Source: JAEXNA01 sp037189585 (lineage in GTDB: Bacteria > Vulcanimicrobiota > Xenobia > Xenobiales > JADMJV01). Taken from it: a stretch of DNA of 64,000 bases. The notes beneath the pieces were generated by a model. That model searched no databases. It was given only the letters and a program-made list of their open reading frames with translations, and had not been told where the DNA came from. The DNA is taken from positions 1 through 64,000 of the forward strand of contig JBBCJA010000013.1 in NCBI GenBank assembly GCA_037189585.1. Reading direction: 5' to 3'. Shown here in pieces: positions 24,824 to 34,175 of the stretch. Positions within the stretch are counted from its first letter, which is position 1. Each line of letters begins with the position of its first letter. The position numbers were made by a program, and so were the translations under genes.

Positions 24824-24868
24824 GATTGAACGACGTCCCATGATATGTCAACGACCATCCCAAACGGT

Positions 24869-27800
24869 TTAGTCACTTACGCGTTTCTTCACCCTCGCCA
24901 TCTCCCGATACCGACAGAGAGTATTGGCGAGCTTTATCTGACGTGGGGTATGGCAGTCGGCCTCGAACAGCTTGGGTGAGGCGACGATGATGGCGGCGCA
25001 GCGGGCGCGACTGGTGGCGACGTTGAGGCGGTTGGGGCTGAAGAGAAATTCTAGTCCACGTGGAGCATCTTCGGGAGAGGAGCTGGCCATCGAATAGATC
25101 GCCACGGGCGCTTCCTGGCCTTGGAACTTGTCCACGGTTCCCACGGGGACGCCCTCGAGGGACGCTGCTTTCAGAGCATTGGCAATTCTCTGAACGTGGG
25201 CATTGAAGGGGGCGACGATGCGAATATCAGCGGGCTCGATGGCGTGGGTGTTTCCGTGTTCATCCACCCATTGGGTCTGCTGGAGAAGGTGAGAGACAAT
25301 CCGAGAGACCTCGGTCGCTTCCTCGTCGGAGGCGCTGGAGTTCCCCTCGTGGCTGACTTCGGCTAGCCAGAGCCCTCCACCGTCGAAGTCTCCACCTACG
25401 AGAGTTTGTCGCTCAAGGCCGGGTTTGGAGGAGAGTTTCCCGGCGTAGAACTGCTCGGAGGTGAAGGCGCAGATCGCTGGAGAGAGGCGCCAAGTGGTGG
25501 GGAGGAAGAGGCCACGTTCCGGGGGGATGGTCTCTTCCTCACCCAAGATGTATTGCAAGGCGGAAGCGCCGATGCCGTCAGCGTGGCTGCCCTGAGAAGG
25601 TTGCTCCAGCTGTTGGGGGTCGCCTAGCAACACCAGACTCTTGGCACCGCGCGCCAAGGCGAGTGTGTTGGCTAGCGAAATCTGACCGGCTTCATCGACG
25701 AAAAGAAGATCGACGGACTGCTCAAACTCGTCTCGCGCCCACAGCCAAGCTGTCCCGCCGAGAACATTGACCGCGCTGGACTTGAATAAGGAGAAGCACC
25801 TTTTGTTATCGTCAGTGGTGGCTATGCTGCCCGTTTCTGGAAGCTCACACTTGTGAAGGATATTTGCGCTGATGCCGTCGTCCTGTGCCTGTTTCTCCAC
25901 GGCTTCTAGAAAGTTCCGGATCACCTTATGGCTAGTTGCGGTGACTCCCACTTTCAGTCCAGCCTTGAGAGCGGCCACGGCCATCCGAGAGCCGGTATAG
26001 GTTTTCCCAGTCCCAGGCGGTCCTTGTATGGCAAGGACGCTTCGGTCGAGACGGGTGACGATCGATGTTGCGTAGTTCGCGATCGAGGGGTCGACCTTGT
26101 CTTTGGGAGGGCTAAAGCTCGACTCGACAAGGCGGGGAGGCTGTCGCATCAAGAGTTCTCGCTCTGGACAGGCGGGGAGATTGGCGACGCCGCCAACATT
26201 GGCAGCTTTCTGTCCTAAAGCGAGGAGAGCTTTGAGAACCGCTCCGGGCTTCACGATGCCTTTCGTTACGAGAACTGTTGGATGGAGGTGGAGCTTAGAA
26301 GGACCGACCAAGATATCGATCCTTCGCTCTTTCGGATAGCAAGCCTCGACGGGTCCGAAGTTGGGCCCATTTGGAAGTTCAAGGCTCTCCTTTGGCAAGA
26401 ACTCCGCTTCTTGCTCCGGATATCGGAAGCGTCGGACCATGCTCTGTTTCCGCGGTTCGACATCGCGCTCGAAGACCAATCCACTCAGAGCCTTCTTTTC
26501 TCCAAGCATCTCTTCAGGTGAAAGATCGCAGAGGCGAAAGTACTCCCACCATTTGGCGTTGTCTTCGCGCCGATGCCAGTCTAGCAGGTAGGCGAGCTGA
26601 TAGTTGGCCTCCATCTCGGGATTTTGAGCGCGTTCTTCGGGGTCTAAGGAGACGCCTTGCAACAGCTGGGATCGCAGTTCTTCCACCCGTTGGTTGGCCT
26701 CGTCGACTTTTTCTGACGCCTTGCCCTCTCCGATAGGCGGGCGTTGGATGACGATGCCTTGCTCCGCGATTTCAAGCCGTCGCTGCTCTAGCCAGTCACG
26801 TAGGCGAACGGTCGAAACGCAATCGTCACGATTGTATCCGAGTACGGTCTCTTTCATCGGGGCGGTGATAACCTCGGCTCGGCCGAGTTCTATGGCTTGC
26901 TCGAACTGTTTGAGGGTTCGAGCTGCATCCTGTAGTTCTACCTGACGCCCGAAGTCGTAGAGCGGTTCGAGGTTTTTGATGGAGTAGCGCTCAACACCAA
27001 CCAAGAAACCTTGCCGTATGACGGTATAGAGATCGATGAAGCGACGACCGCGCAGCAAGTTGTCGACCTCGTTTTCCCGAGTGGCATAGCGGCCCATCAA
27101 TCGCTTGAGGGCGCTCGGTTCATAAGGCGCGTAGTGGTAGATATGGGCGTTGGGATACTGCCGAAGTCGGTCGGTGATGGTGTCGATCAGCTTTTCAAAG
27201 GCAAGTTTTTCTTCTGTGGAATTGTGAGCCCACCAATGCTGATAAACCTCTGCGCCTTCTGAGGAGAGCGTCACTAGGCCGAAGAGGTAGTCGCGACCCG
27301 CGAACGGGTCGCCCTCGAGGTCGAGAAAGAGATCGCCTGGGCACGGCTCTGGCAATCGGGCAAGGCCCAGTAGGTTTGGAGAATCCTGCTCCCAAATGGG
27401 AATGACCTGATAGGTGAGTTGCCCAGCGGCTCTAGTCTCGATCTGAATTTTGGCCTGGTCACGAACACGTTCATATGCGCCCACACTCCCGCGAAGAGCT
27501 CGGAACGGTTCGCCAGTTGTGACCTGGGATAACGCGGTGGTCGTCGCAAGCCCACACACGGGAAGCTCTCTTCGCTGCATCTTATTGATACCCGCGACGA
27601 GTGACAGATGATCGGTCTGTCGCCACCACTGCTGGCAGTTCCCGAACCAGGTGCAGATGGTACAGTGCTCTACTGGATCGGGCTGATGCGTTATTTCTAA
27701 GTGAGCGAGTTCTTGCTGAACTTCCAGCTCAAGACGTCGCTTCATTAGGCGGAGGTAAGCCGCGTATTCCTGAGTACGATAGCTGTGGACCACCTGCTCA

Positions 27801-28363
27801 AAGTGAGAGTCAGGCGGAGGTGAGACGACATGGAAATTCTCGGGAAGAATACCCTGGAGTGTCTCGAGGAGATCGCAATAGAGACCTAGCTGCAGCACAG
27901 TCGTTGCACGCGTCTCGCGGGCGAGTTTGGTGTCGGCCGGCTCATAGGACCAGTCTCCGAAGTTCGGACTCGGTGTCGGAACCCGGAGAAGAAGATCGGG
28001 AAATCCGAACCAGACTTCGTTGCCCAGACCTCCCTGTACGATCACCTCGTCTCCAGCTTGCATGGCGGCCATAGTCCGCCGCATGGAGATTTCCGGGGCC
28101 TCGAATTTGGAAAGGTCGACGATGCGCTTTCCGTTCTCCCGAAGCTTACTGACGTACTCCCGCTCGTGACGTAGTCCCAACTCTTGGAGTGTCTCGACGA
28201 GGGGGTTGGAGCGTACCGGTTTCTTGCGTACCCCGAGGGCTGCGGAAAGCTCGAGAACGCTACGGTGACGGCAGGATAAGTAGTGAGAAAGATCGGTGGG
28301 GGATAACCGGAATTTGCCGTTAAGAACCTTCAAAGCCTTCCCCTCAGAGGCTCCCGTTCTCAA
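24869..28363 (-). CDS. TM0106-like RecB nuclease fused to SF1 (Dna2-like) helicase
   Basis: The product is 1164 residues. The N-terminal third is a RecB-type nuclease region (LSPTDLSHYLSCRHRSVLE, ETRATTVLQLGLYCDLL, then CTICTWFGNC, where Cys residues could bind an Fe-S cluster). A RNase H-like 3'-5' exonuclease-type segment follows (LFLDLEGDPFAGRDYLFGL, later YNRDDCVSTVRLRDWL). The last 400 residues are an SF1 helicase: Walker A AIQGPPGTGKTY near residue 780, Walker B LLFVDEAGQIS, GDPQQLEQPSQG, VDKFQGQEAP and NVATSRA. This nuclease-helicase fusion is a known family linked to DNA repair or defence. Its place among broken defence genes favours defence. It converges with the AlbA_2 gene. Confidence 0.85.
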   Translation of the reverse strand: MRTGASEGKALKVLNGKFRLSPTDLSHYLSCRHRSVLELSAALGVRKKPVRSNPLVETLQELGLRHEREYVSKLRENGKRIVDLSKFEAPEISMRRTMAAMQAGDEVIVQGGLGNEVWFGFPDLLLRVPTPSPNFGDWSYEPADTKLARETRATTVLQLGLYCDLLETLQGILPENFHVVSPPPDSHFEQVVHSYRTQEYAAYLRLMKRRLELEVQQELAHLEITHQPDPVEHCTICTWFGNCQQWWRQTDHLSLVAGINKMQRRELPVCGLATTTALSQVTTGEPFRALRGSVGAYERVRDQAKIQIETRAAGQLTYQVIPIWEQDSPNLLGLARLPEPCPGDLFLDLEGDPFAGRDYLFGLVTLSSEGAEVYQHWWAHNSTEEKLAFEKLIDTITDRLRQYPNAHIYHYAPYEPSALKRLMGRYATRENEVDNLLRGRRFIDLYTVIRQGFLVGVERYSIKNLEPLYDFGRQVELQDAARTLKQFEQAIELGRAEVITAPMKETVLGYNRDDCVSTVRLRDWLEQRRLEIAEQGIVIQRPPIGEGKASEKVDEANQRVEELRSQLLQGVSLDPEERAQNPEMEANYQLAYLLDWHRREDNAKWWEYFRLCDLSPEEMLGEKKALSGLVFERDVEPRKQSMVRRFRYPEQEAEFLPKESLELPNGPNFGPVEACYPKERRIDILVGPSKLHLHPTVLVTKGIVKPGAVLKALLALGQKAANVGGVANLPACPERELLMRQPPRLVESSFSPPKDKVDPSIANYATSIVTRLDRSVLAIQGPPGTGKTYTGSRMAVAALKAGLKVGVTATSHKVIRNFLEAVEKQAQDDGISANILHKCELPETGSIATTDDNKRCFSLFKSSAVNVLGGTAWLWARDEFEQSVDLLFVDEAGQISLANTLALARGAKSLVLLGDPQQLEQPSQGSHADGIGASALQYILGEEETIPPERGLFLPTTWRLSPAICAFTSEQFYAGKLSSKPGLERQTLVGGDFDGGGLWLAEVSHEGNSSASDEEATEVSRIVSHLLQQTQWVDEHGNTHAIEPADIRIVAPFNAHVQRIANALKAASLEGVPVGTVDKFQGQEAPVAIYSMASSSPEDAPRGLEFLFSPNRLNVATSRARCAAIIVASPKLFEADCHTPRQIKLANTLCRYREMARVKKRVSD

Positions 28364-28449
28364 TGAGTATGAAGAACTCCTATCCGATGATGGCTTTCGT
28401 GGCGTGGTGCAAAGCGAGAGCCTTACGCAACTCGTCCCGCGAAGCTATC

Positions 28450-28824
28450 TCAATCGCCCCGGACTAGAGAACCCTGGCGCTTTAGCTCTTGAGCTATGAA
28501 GGGCGCCAGTCTCGTCGCCTGTCTCTTAGGATTCGAGGGTCGTGCCGGATAGCCCGAAGTCAATCGAGGATTCAGATTGTGGGGCCATCGACACGTGAGC
28601 GCCCACCACGCCACATCGAGGAGGAAACTCTTGCCCAGTCCGTTGTCGCCGGTAATGAGGTTCAGACGCGGAGCCAACTCCAAACGCATTTTCACGACGG
28701 GCCCGACATTTTGTATGAGCTGCCCGGTTTCGTAAGCCGTAGGGCCAGTCCTCAGGCAAGCTAGCCAGAGGCTATGCCCGGAGCATTGCTCCTCAAAATG
28801 TTGACGATCGTCACTGAACGTCAT
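28450..28824 (-). pseudogene. Truncated AAA ATPase (P-loop N-terminus only)
   Basis: The 124-residue frame contains VVKMRLELAPRLNLITGDNG followed by LGKSFLLDVAWWALT, an SMC/OLD-like N-terminal strand and Walker A motif (GDNGLGKS), then RLTSGYPARPSNPKRQATR. Proteins with this start are normally several hundred residues and need Signature, Walker B and His-switch motifs; none follow. The frame ends 86 bases before the RecB-helicase start, so the remainder was lost or replaced. It is probably a decayed defence-type ATPase. Confidence 0.6.
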
Positions 28825-28848
28825 CGAGCTATCGGATAGAGTTGCCCC

Positions 28849-29745
28849 ATGGAAATCACGGACCTAACTCGGAACCTCTCAAAGAAGCTGACCTCGGCCC
28901 CGAAGATGCTTGTAGATACGGTGACAGGCGCACCCCAAACTTGTCGGAATGTCATGACCGGCTTCTACGAAGAGGGACGTGCGACTATAACGGATGGATT
29001 CCGCACTGCGGACTCGGCCGTTGAGCAACTTGCAGACCAGTCCCGCAAACTGAAGAACCTCGCTGTCAAAAACGGGAACTTCGCGCAGGCTGGCGGTCGT
29101 CCAGGCGCTCCGGTTATCCACGGCAACGGGATTTCCCGTGTCGGGGAGATCGCGTTGGGGGGCAAAGAAGCCCAACTCACCCGTGGCCCGGTGACGGTCG
29201 ATGAAGCGATCTCTTTCATCGCTGAGAATTGGAAGAATTCGGGGCTAGAGCCCGGCATTTACAATCGCCTTGCTATCCTGAGCATGAACGGCAAGATTGA
29301 GGTTGGAGACTACGGAGATACCGGAAATGCGGCGGAGTACACCTTGACCGGGAAGATCAAAGTGAATAGAGACGTCCTCGGCCTGAAAACGGATTATGAC
29401 AGGGTTGCCGCCGACCATCGCAAGAACGCCGCACGGGCTGGCAATAGCGAGCAAGGGCGTAAACAGAGCGCTTTTGCTGAGCGAGCCGTCAAGGAGAGAC
29501 GGCGCGAGTTACTGGCTCTCACTCAGGCCCTTGTGCATGAGGCAGCGCATGCCCACTATGGTTTTAGCCTCAGCAAGTCCAACGATGAGTTTGATGCCTA
29601 CTCTATCGAAGCGATGTGGAATGCGCATCTGTGGCGCACTCATCCGGAGGACCGCAGGATCCTTGAAGGTCTAGACTCGAATACCATTTCGGGGTCGCAG
29701 GCTGCAACCAGAACGCCTGTCTTCTCCAAAATTCCAAGGCGGTGA
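28849..29745 (+). CDS. HEXXH metallopeptidase-like protein (intact copy)
   Basis: This 298-residue protein has no signal peptide. HEAAH at residues 230-234 in QALVHEAAHAHYGF is a zinc-peptidase motif, and EFDAYSIEAMWNAHLW (about 247-262) supplies a candidate third ligand (Glu254). The same C-terminal block (DE-x-x-AY-x-x-EA-x-W-x-x-x-LW) occurs in the protein at 43464, and a broken copy lies at 16089. All three share the helix before the motif, and the two intact ones share LEPG-x(2)-x-RL with GK-I/F. The substrate is unknown. A membrane protein gene follows after seven bases, probably in one operon. Confidence 0.65.
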   Translation: MEITDLTRNLSKKLTSAPKMLVDTVTGAPQTCRNVMTGFYEEGRATITDGFRTADSAVEQLADQSRKLKNLAVKNGNFAQAGGRPGAPVIHGNGISRVGEIALGGKEAQLTRGPVTVDEAISFIAENWKNSGLEPGIYNRLAILSMNGKIEVGDYGDTGNAAEYTLTGKIKVNRDVLGLKTDYDRVAADHRKNAARAGNSEQGRKQSAFAERAVKERRRELLALTQALVHEAAHAHYGFSLSKSNDEFDAYSIEAMWNAHLWRTHPEDRRILEGLDSNTISGSQAATRTPVFSKIPRR

Positions 29746-29752
29746 GATCTCC

Positions 29753-30232
29753 GTGAGAATCGCTTCAGGCGGAAAACTGGCTATCCTTGTGATACTGGCC
29801 CTTGTTGCCTTGGTCGTACGATTTGCGCCTCGAAGAGACAGGACTGGCCCGGAACGCACCGCCCATCTTCACGCCGTGGCCTTCGACATCGCCGCCTATG
29901 CACTCAAAGCTGGAAATAGGATGCCCTCATCGACCTCGGACCCGGAGTTCCGAGCGGCTCTCCCGCAGGAGTTTTCAGAGCTTGAGAAACGCTTTGTTTT
30001 TAACACGAGGCTCTTCGGTCAAGACACGTTGAAGATGACGCAAGCTCAGCTCCAGGCTCCTTTGGTGATCCAGCGCGAGCCCCTACGGGCTCACCCTGAT
30101 CGCGTTCTGCTCAAGTATGTCGATCTCGAAGGAGAGGAGCACAACGTCGATTCGGATGTGTTTCCTCTTTCCGATTTGGACGACGCCTCTCGCCAGCAGG
30201 TCACAGCCATCATCGCCAGGGCTAAGGACTAA
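29753..30232 (+). CDS. Membrane-anchored partner of the HEXXH protein
   Basis: The 159-residue product starts with GTG. Residues 8-25 are one hydrophobic helix (KLAILVILALVALVVRF) followed by a positive cluster. The rest is a soluble domain with VNTRL-like strands and a charged C-terminus. No family is recognised. The seven-base gap to the upstream peptidase gene suggests co-expression; it may be the substrate, inhibitor or membrane anchor of the peptidase (inferred). Downstream, 30233-30499 holds nothing that I can identify. Confidence 0.55.
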   Translation: MRIASGGKLAILVILALVALVVRFAPRRDRTGPERTAHLHAVAFDIAAYALKAGNRMPSSTSDPEFRAALPQEFSELEKRFVFNTRLFGQDTLKMTQAQLQAPLVIQREPLRAHPDRVLLKYVDLEGEEHNVDSDVFPLSDLDDASRQQVTAIIARAKD

Positions 30233-30499
30233 AGCGCCGCATTTCCTGAACCTTTACTCAGCGCTTGCCCGTGGCGGTGTTCTCGGCCCCGACGCTAAAG
30301 GGCAGGCTAGGCACTTAGGTCTCGAGCGCTATGGAGAAGTGGCGGCGTTGCGCGTGTTGCCGAATTTTTCGATGAGGTACGGGCGATGAATTTCATAGAT
30401 TTCCTTTCGTGACACGATAGAATTTTCGGTGTGATGGCTGTGGTCGGGTCACCTCGCCTCACCCTAACACGGTCTCGCGACAGTTTTGTCAGGGCGCCT

Positions 30500-30727
30500 C
30501 TAACGCGCTCTAGGAGTTCGCAAGCCTAGGGCAAATCCGATGAGGACTCCGATCATAAGTTGAGCGAGCACCAGACTCCACATCCCGCTCGACCGCGCTA
30601 GGCCATCAGCCGCCAGCGCGAAGGTCTTTGCTCCTTCGGAGAGCGAACTGAGGATCGCGACGACGATAGCCATCGCATTGGCGAAAAGGCCGAGCCCAAG
30701 GATGAGTAGCGGGGGGCCGAAGACCAT
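30500..30727 (-). CDS. Possible two-helix membrane protein
   Basis: The 75-residue frame has hydrophobic segments at about residues 4-26 and 48-68, separated by a polar loop, and ends in basic residues (GLRTPRAR). This hydrophobic-loop-hydrophobic-basic pattern suits a small membrane protein. No ribosome site stands out and no family is recognised, so it may be a chance frame. Confidence 0.35.
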   Translation of the reverse strand: MVFGPPLLILGLGLFANAMAIVVAILSSLSEGAKTFALAADGLARSSGMWSLVLAQLMIGVLIGFALGLRTPRAR

Positions 30728-30847
30728 ACCGAGAAACTGACCAAGACAACTTTCGAACTCTGATACTGACAGACCGTGTCAGGTGCTCCATCGTTTGCTC
30801 GACTGTTTACCACGATAGTTCAGGTCCCTACCAGCGGCGTATTTGTC

Positions 30848-32134
30848 TCAGCCCTTCTCCACCATCTCCCAGAAGCTGTACTTTCGGCCATGTCGAGCGC
30901 GGAGGGCCGGGACGTAGCTGAGGTGTTCCGGGTCGATTTCTTTGAGGATTCGATAGTATTCGGCCGCATAGTGGTAGGCTTTCGACTTCCCTCGGGCGAG
31001 GATGTCTTCTAGCAGGTGGCGGTAGCAGATCACCGCGGCCTGTCTTTTCCCTCGGCATTTCAAGAGGTTGGCCAAGTCCGCCAGGTGGCCGTAGAATGAG
31101 TGCTCTAGTTTCTGGCAATTCTCAAGAACGTAACGCTCAGCCTCCTCGGTGTATCCGAGGTGCAGCAAGAGGGAGGCATTTAGAGCGTGGAACTCGGTGT
31201 GGGGAAGAGATTCCGCCACCTTGGTGCTCAGCTTGTCTCGGTACTCTTCTCCTATTTCTTGAACCAGTTTTTCGAAGTCATCCACCGTTGGATAGGCGAT
31301 GAATCTCTCCCAGCTTGCCAAGAAATGTTCGGCGGTGCGCCCGAGCTCCTTGAGGCAACGAATCCTGAGGTCCCGTCCTTTGTATCCGTCCGATGCCTTG
31401 CCGCTTGGGTCGGCATCCAGGCGCTCCAGCGCGCTTTGAAATTCACCTTTGTCCAGATGCATTTGGGCGAGTTTGAGAGAGTCGTCGGGCCCAAGCGCGG
31501 GCTTGGTCATGGTCAGTGTTGTCTCTAGCATGACCGAGTCGCCGAGGTGAGTGGCCAGGGATTCCAGGAGGTTCGCTACACGCCTAGGGCTCTCGGAACT
31601 GTATTTGGGTCCCTTGAGGGTGGACTCCAGACGTCTCAAACTTCCTGGAGAAAGTTCCCGAGTCACGCGGTGCCAGGCTGCGGCTCGGACGAGATATTCG
31701 TCGTGGAGTAGGAGGTCTTCGAGCGCTTCCACCACGACCTCTTCGTCCAAGCGAGAGGCGAAGCCGGCTAGCAGTTCCGCGGCACTTCCTTCAAAGAGAT
31801 AGCCAACCGAGCCGTCGTCGTCATACTCCTCGATGAGGGTCTCGTCATTCTTGAAAAACTCCACCAAGGCTGAAAATCCGCTAGCCGGGTCGATCCCAGG
31901 GTCGTTGAGTTCGAGTAGGAGTGTCTTTAAGCGGTGGATGTTGGAGCCTCCCGACAGCGCTTTCTGTAATCCGCTCCGAAAGCGCGTCACCTTCTCCTCG
32001 GGATTCACGAGAAGTCTCTCGATGGCGGGCTCGATACAGTCCGCGGCGTATCTCAGTTCGATCAGAGCGGCGGCGAGTTTTCGCGATGGCAGCTGAGATA
32101 GTTGTTCTAGGAGTGCTTCCGAGCTAGCTTCCAT
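30848..32134 (-). CDS. DUF6880-like helical-repeat protein
   Basis: The product is 428 residues from the ATG at 32134. An in-frame ATG 29 codons upstream adds a basic, unconserved stretch, and neither start has a clear ribosome site. The whole chain is helical repeats. The ending (CYRHLLEDILARGKSKAYHY, later a conserved-looking HGRKYSFWEMVE) resembles the C-terminus of DUF6880 proteins, whose function is unknown. It probably works as a protein-binding scaffold. A similar-style solenoid gene lies at 16217, but I see no direct sequence match between the two. Confidence 0.65.
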   Translation of the reverse strand: MEASSEALLEQLSQLPSRKLAAALIELRYAADCIEPAIERLLVNPEEKVTRFRSGLQKALSGGSNIHRLKTLLLELNDPGIDPASGFSALVEFFKNDETLIEEYDDDGSVGYLFEGSAAELLAGFASRLDEEVVVEALEDLLLHDEYLVRAAAWHRVTRELSPGSLRRLESTLKGPKYSSESPRRVANLLESLATHLGDSVMLETTLTMTKPALGPDDSLKLAQMHLDKGEFQSALERLDADPSGKASDGYKGRDLRIRCLKELGRTAEHFLASWERFIAYPTVDDFEKLVQEIGEEYRDKLSTKVAESLPHTEFHALNASLLLHLGYTEEAERYVLENCQKLEHSFYGHLADLANLLKCRGKRQAAVICYRHLLEDILARGKSKAYHYAAEYYRILKEIDPEHLSYVPALRARHGRKYSFWEMVEKG

Positions 32135-32231
32135 AGATGAAGGGATGCGGAATCGGAGATGAGTTTCCTTTGGCCGGGCAGCTTTACTTGGTGCTGGGAA
32201 AGGTCTCCCATCATGGGTCAAGTTTAGGAGT

Positions 32232-32390
32232 GTGCGTCAGTTTGTGGTCATAGCGGCTCTCGCGGCTTCGGCTTGCACTCCTGCTTTATCTCCTCCCGTC
32301 CCCGTGGTCCAACCGGCTCCGGTCGGATGCACCGGGGAGGATATCTTCACCTCGATGTGGAGCGCGGACGTGTGGTCGCCCTCAGCCTGA
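32232..32390 (+). CDS. Possible small lipoprotein
   Basis: A GTG-started frame of 52 codons encodes VRQFVVIAALAASACTPALS, a short basic head, a hydrophobic core and a Cys at residue 15 in a weak lipobox. A Pro-rich spacer and a short tail follow. AGGAG lies one base before the GTG, which is closer than ideal. It is divergent from the gene at 30848. The rest of 32222-32500 shows nothing else. Confidence 0.35.
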   Translation: MRQFVVIAALAASACTPALSPPVPVVQPAPVGCTGEDIFTSMWSADVWSPSA

Positions 32391-32500
32391 CCAGACCGGG
32401 CTACAAGCCGAACTGGGCTCTGTGGAGTCAATGATCCGAACACATTCCCTGGACCTCCTTCATCTTTCGGCTCGTATCGCGTCAGCTCCTTACGGAAGCT

Positions 32501-32956
32501 CTAGCAGCGGTCCGAGCTTCTCTCCTTGGAGAGTGCGCCGGATGATGGCTGAAGCTTCCACGTAGGAGCGCCAGCGAGCCGACCTTCTCTCCACCAGGTT
32601 CGAAGATCGTCGATCGTGGTCTCGGCTTGTTTGATGAGTCCGGCTCCTTGATAGGCTTGGATCAGCTTTGAAAGCCCGCGCGGGTCGTCTGGCTGAAGTT
32701 CACGGTAGTGACGAAAGGCAGCGATCCCTTGTTCGAAGTCGCCGGTGTAGTTTGCCGCCATCCCGAGATTGAAAACGATGCCCGGCGAGTCGGGTTCGAG
32801 TTTCTGTGCTTGACGCAAGAGTTCTAAGGCGCCTTTGTAGGCCCGCCTTTCCATGTACGGAAGGCTTTGTTGAAACAAGCTGTTTACGCCCCTCGAGCCC
32901 TGGGCCGCGACACCTGGGATCGATGAGTTTCTTTGCTCATTGCTACCATGGTGCAA
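32501..32956 (-). CDS. TPR protein
   Basis: The 151-residue product has two tetratricopeptide repeats: AYKGALELLRQAQKLEPDSP (about 39-58), FNLGMAANYTGDFEQGIAAF (about 62-81), and a third partial unit with AYQGAGLIKQAETTI. A short, unstructured head precedes them and the tail is polar. TPRs bind other proteins. No signal peptide is visible. It starts 33 bases from the divergent Yip1-like gene, so the two may share a regulatory region. An internal ATG at the repeat start is an alternative beginning. Confidence 0.6.
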   Translation of the reverse strand: MHHGSNEQRNSSIPGVAAQGSRGVNSLFQQSLPYMERRAYKGALELLRQAQKLEPDSPGIVFNLGMAANYTGDFEQGIAAFRHYRELQPDDPRGLSKLIQAYQGAGLIKQAETTIDDLRTWWREGRLAGAPTWKLQPSSGALSKERSSDRC

Positions 32957-32989
32957 AGGGGGGGCGGGGAAAGACGCGAAGTCTTCGAT

Positions 32990-33595
32990 ATGTCCCTATC
33001 CGCTTTCCCAAGTCCCTGGAAATCGATCTGGTTTCATCCTCGTCAGACGATTCGAATCTTGCTGGATTCGCCGGACTCTGATCGATACGCCTGGAAGATT
33101 GCGAAGGGCTTTGGCATAGTCGCCGCGGTGTTCGCGGGTCTTGAGGAACTGGGTAGGACCAACTCCTCGCCCTGGATTTTCCTCTGGGTCGTTCTGGCAA
33201 CCTATGCCTACATGTTGTTTTCGCTTTGGCTCACGGGACAAACGGGAGCGGCGGTCGGGAAATGGATGGACGGTTGTGGTAGCGCGCGAGATGTCCGCAT
33301 TGCCGCCGCCTGGAGTTGGGCTCCGGCCTTGTTGATCTACCCGGTTCAACTTGCTGCCACGGGATATGTGGTGGCTGGTGGGCTCGGGACGGAGCAGCTT
33401 TTCGAGACAGTTCCTGGAATGATGTTCCTATCTTGGACCCTTCTCATCTGCTTTTGGAGCGTCGGGGTCGGGGCGGCCACGGTTTCCGTGGCGCACCGGT
33501 TTGGCGTGGTGAAGGGGGCGGTCACCAGTTTTGTTATGAGCGTGCCGTCGTGGCTGCTCGGGATGTTGATTTATCTTCCCTCGGAGTTCCGCTAG
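32990..33595 (+). CDS. Yip1-like multi-pass membrane protein
   Basis: The product is 201 residues from the ATG at 32990; the 19 upstream codons are polar and unlike the family. The N-terminus (PWKSIWFHPRQTIRILLDS) is the typical opening of bacterial Yip1-domain proteins. About five hydrophobic segments follow, at roughly residues 33-52, 55-75, 95-120, 130-155 and 170-195. The bacterial role is unknown. The 222 bases after the stop contain an open frame of about 60 codons without a credible start. Confidence 0.7.
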   Translation: MSLSAFPSPWKSIWFHPRQTIRILLDSPDSDRYAWKIAKGFGIVAAVFAGLEELGRTNSSPWIFLWVVLATYAYMLFSLWLTGQTGAAVGKWMDGCGSARDVRIAAAWSWAPALLIYPVQLAATGYVVAGGLGTEQLFETVPGMMFLSWTLLICFWSVGVGAATVSVAHRFGVVKGAVTSFVMSVPSWLLGMLIYLPSEFR

Positions 33596-33817
33596 AAGAT
33601 ATAGTCATAGAGCTGTTTCTGACCAACCGAGCCAAGGAGGAGCTGGAGGAGGCCTATCGGAGGCGTTGGTTCAGAGTCGGGTGGCGGTCGGAGTTAAGAG
33701 CAATGACCTCAGTTGCGGCGCGACGCGTTATCAACGCAGAGGAGACAACTCTTGATTTGGGCTTGCCTGAGGTCGCGGATAGGTAGGGAAGTCGGAGAGA
33801 GTGGTAAACTTAGAGTC

Positions 33818-34174
33818 ATGAGAAAACTTCTCTCCGTCATCGCCGTCGCCAGCTTACTTTGTGGCTGCGGTATCAATAGCGTCACCGAGGAGGAGATCGC
33901 GGCGATCAAGCCCGGCGATGTCTTGATCTGGCGCTACGCTAAAGCCGAGGATGACAACAAGTCCTGGATGTACACCGACCGTATCGAGACTATAGAGGGC
34001 GACAAAGTCACCTACAAAACGTCCACGAACGAGAGTACGGATAAGCGGATGACCGAGATCCGTGAGTTTCGTGAAGAGACCTATCAGACCACCTTAACCA
34101 AGCTCAAGACGTATCACGCCGAGCAGCCTCCGGACAGTAAGGTCATCATCGAGATCCAGCATCCAAAAAGTTAG
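33818..34174 (+). CDS. Small lipoprotein
   Basis: The product is 118 residues. The signal (MRKLLSVIAVASLLCGC) has a lipobox ending at Cys15 or Cys17. The mature part is a small alpha/beta domain with KPGDVLIWRYAK and DRIETIEGDKVTYKT, then a charged helical end. No family is recognised. The ATG at 33818 is chosen because the upstream frame would hide the signal peptide. Directly after its stop lies a copied piece of the AHSA1-fusion gene. Confidence 0.65.
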   Translation: MRKLLSVIAVASLLCGCGINSVTEEEIAAIKPGDVLIWRYAKAEDDNKSWMYTDRIETIEGDKVTYKTSTNESTDKRMTEIREFREETYQTTLTKLKTYHAEQPPDSKVIIEIQHPKS

Positions 34175-34175
34175 G

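Noticed and set aside
33600..33786. Open stretch of about 60 codons after the Yip1-like gene
   Set aside because: Charged helix-like translation but no credible start codon or ribosome site and no recognised family.
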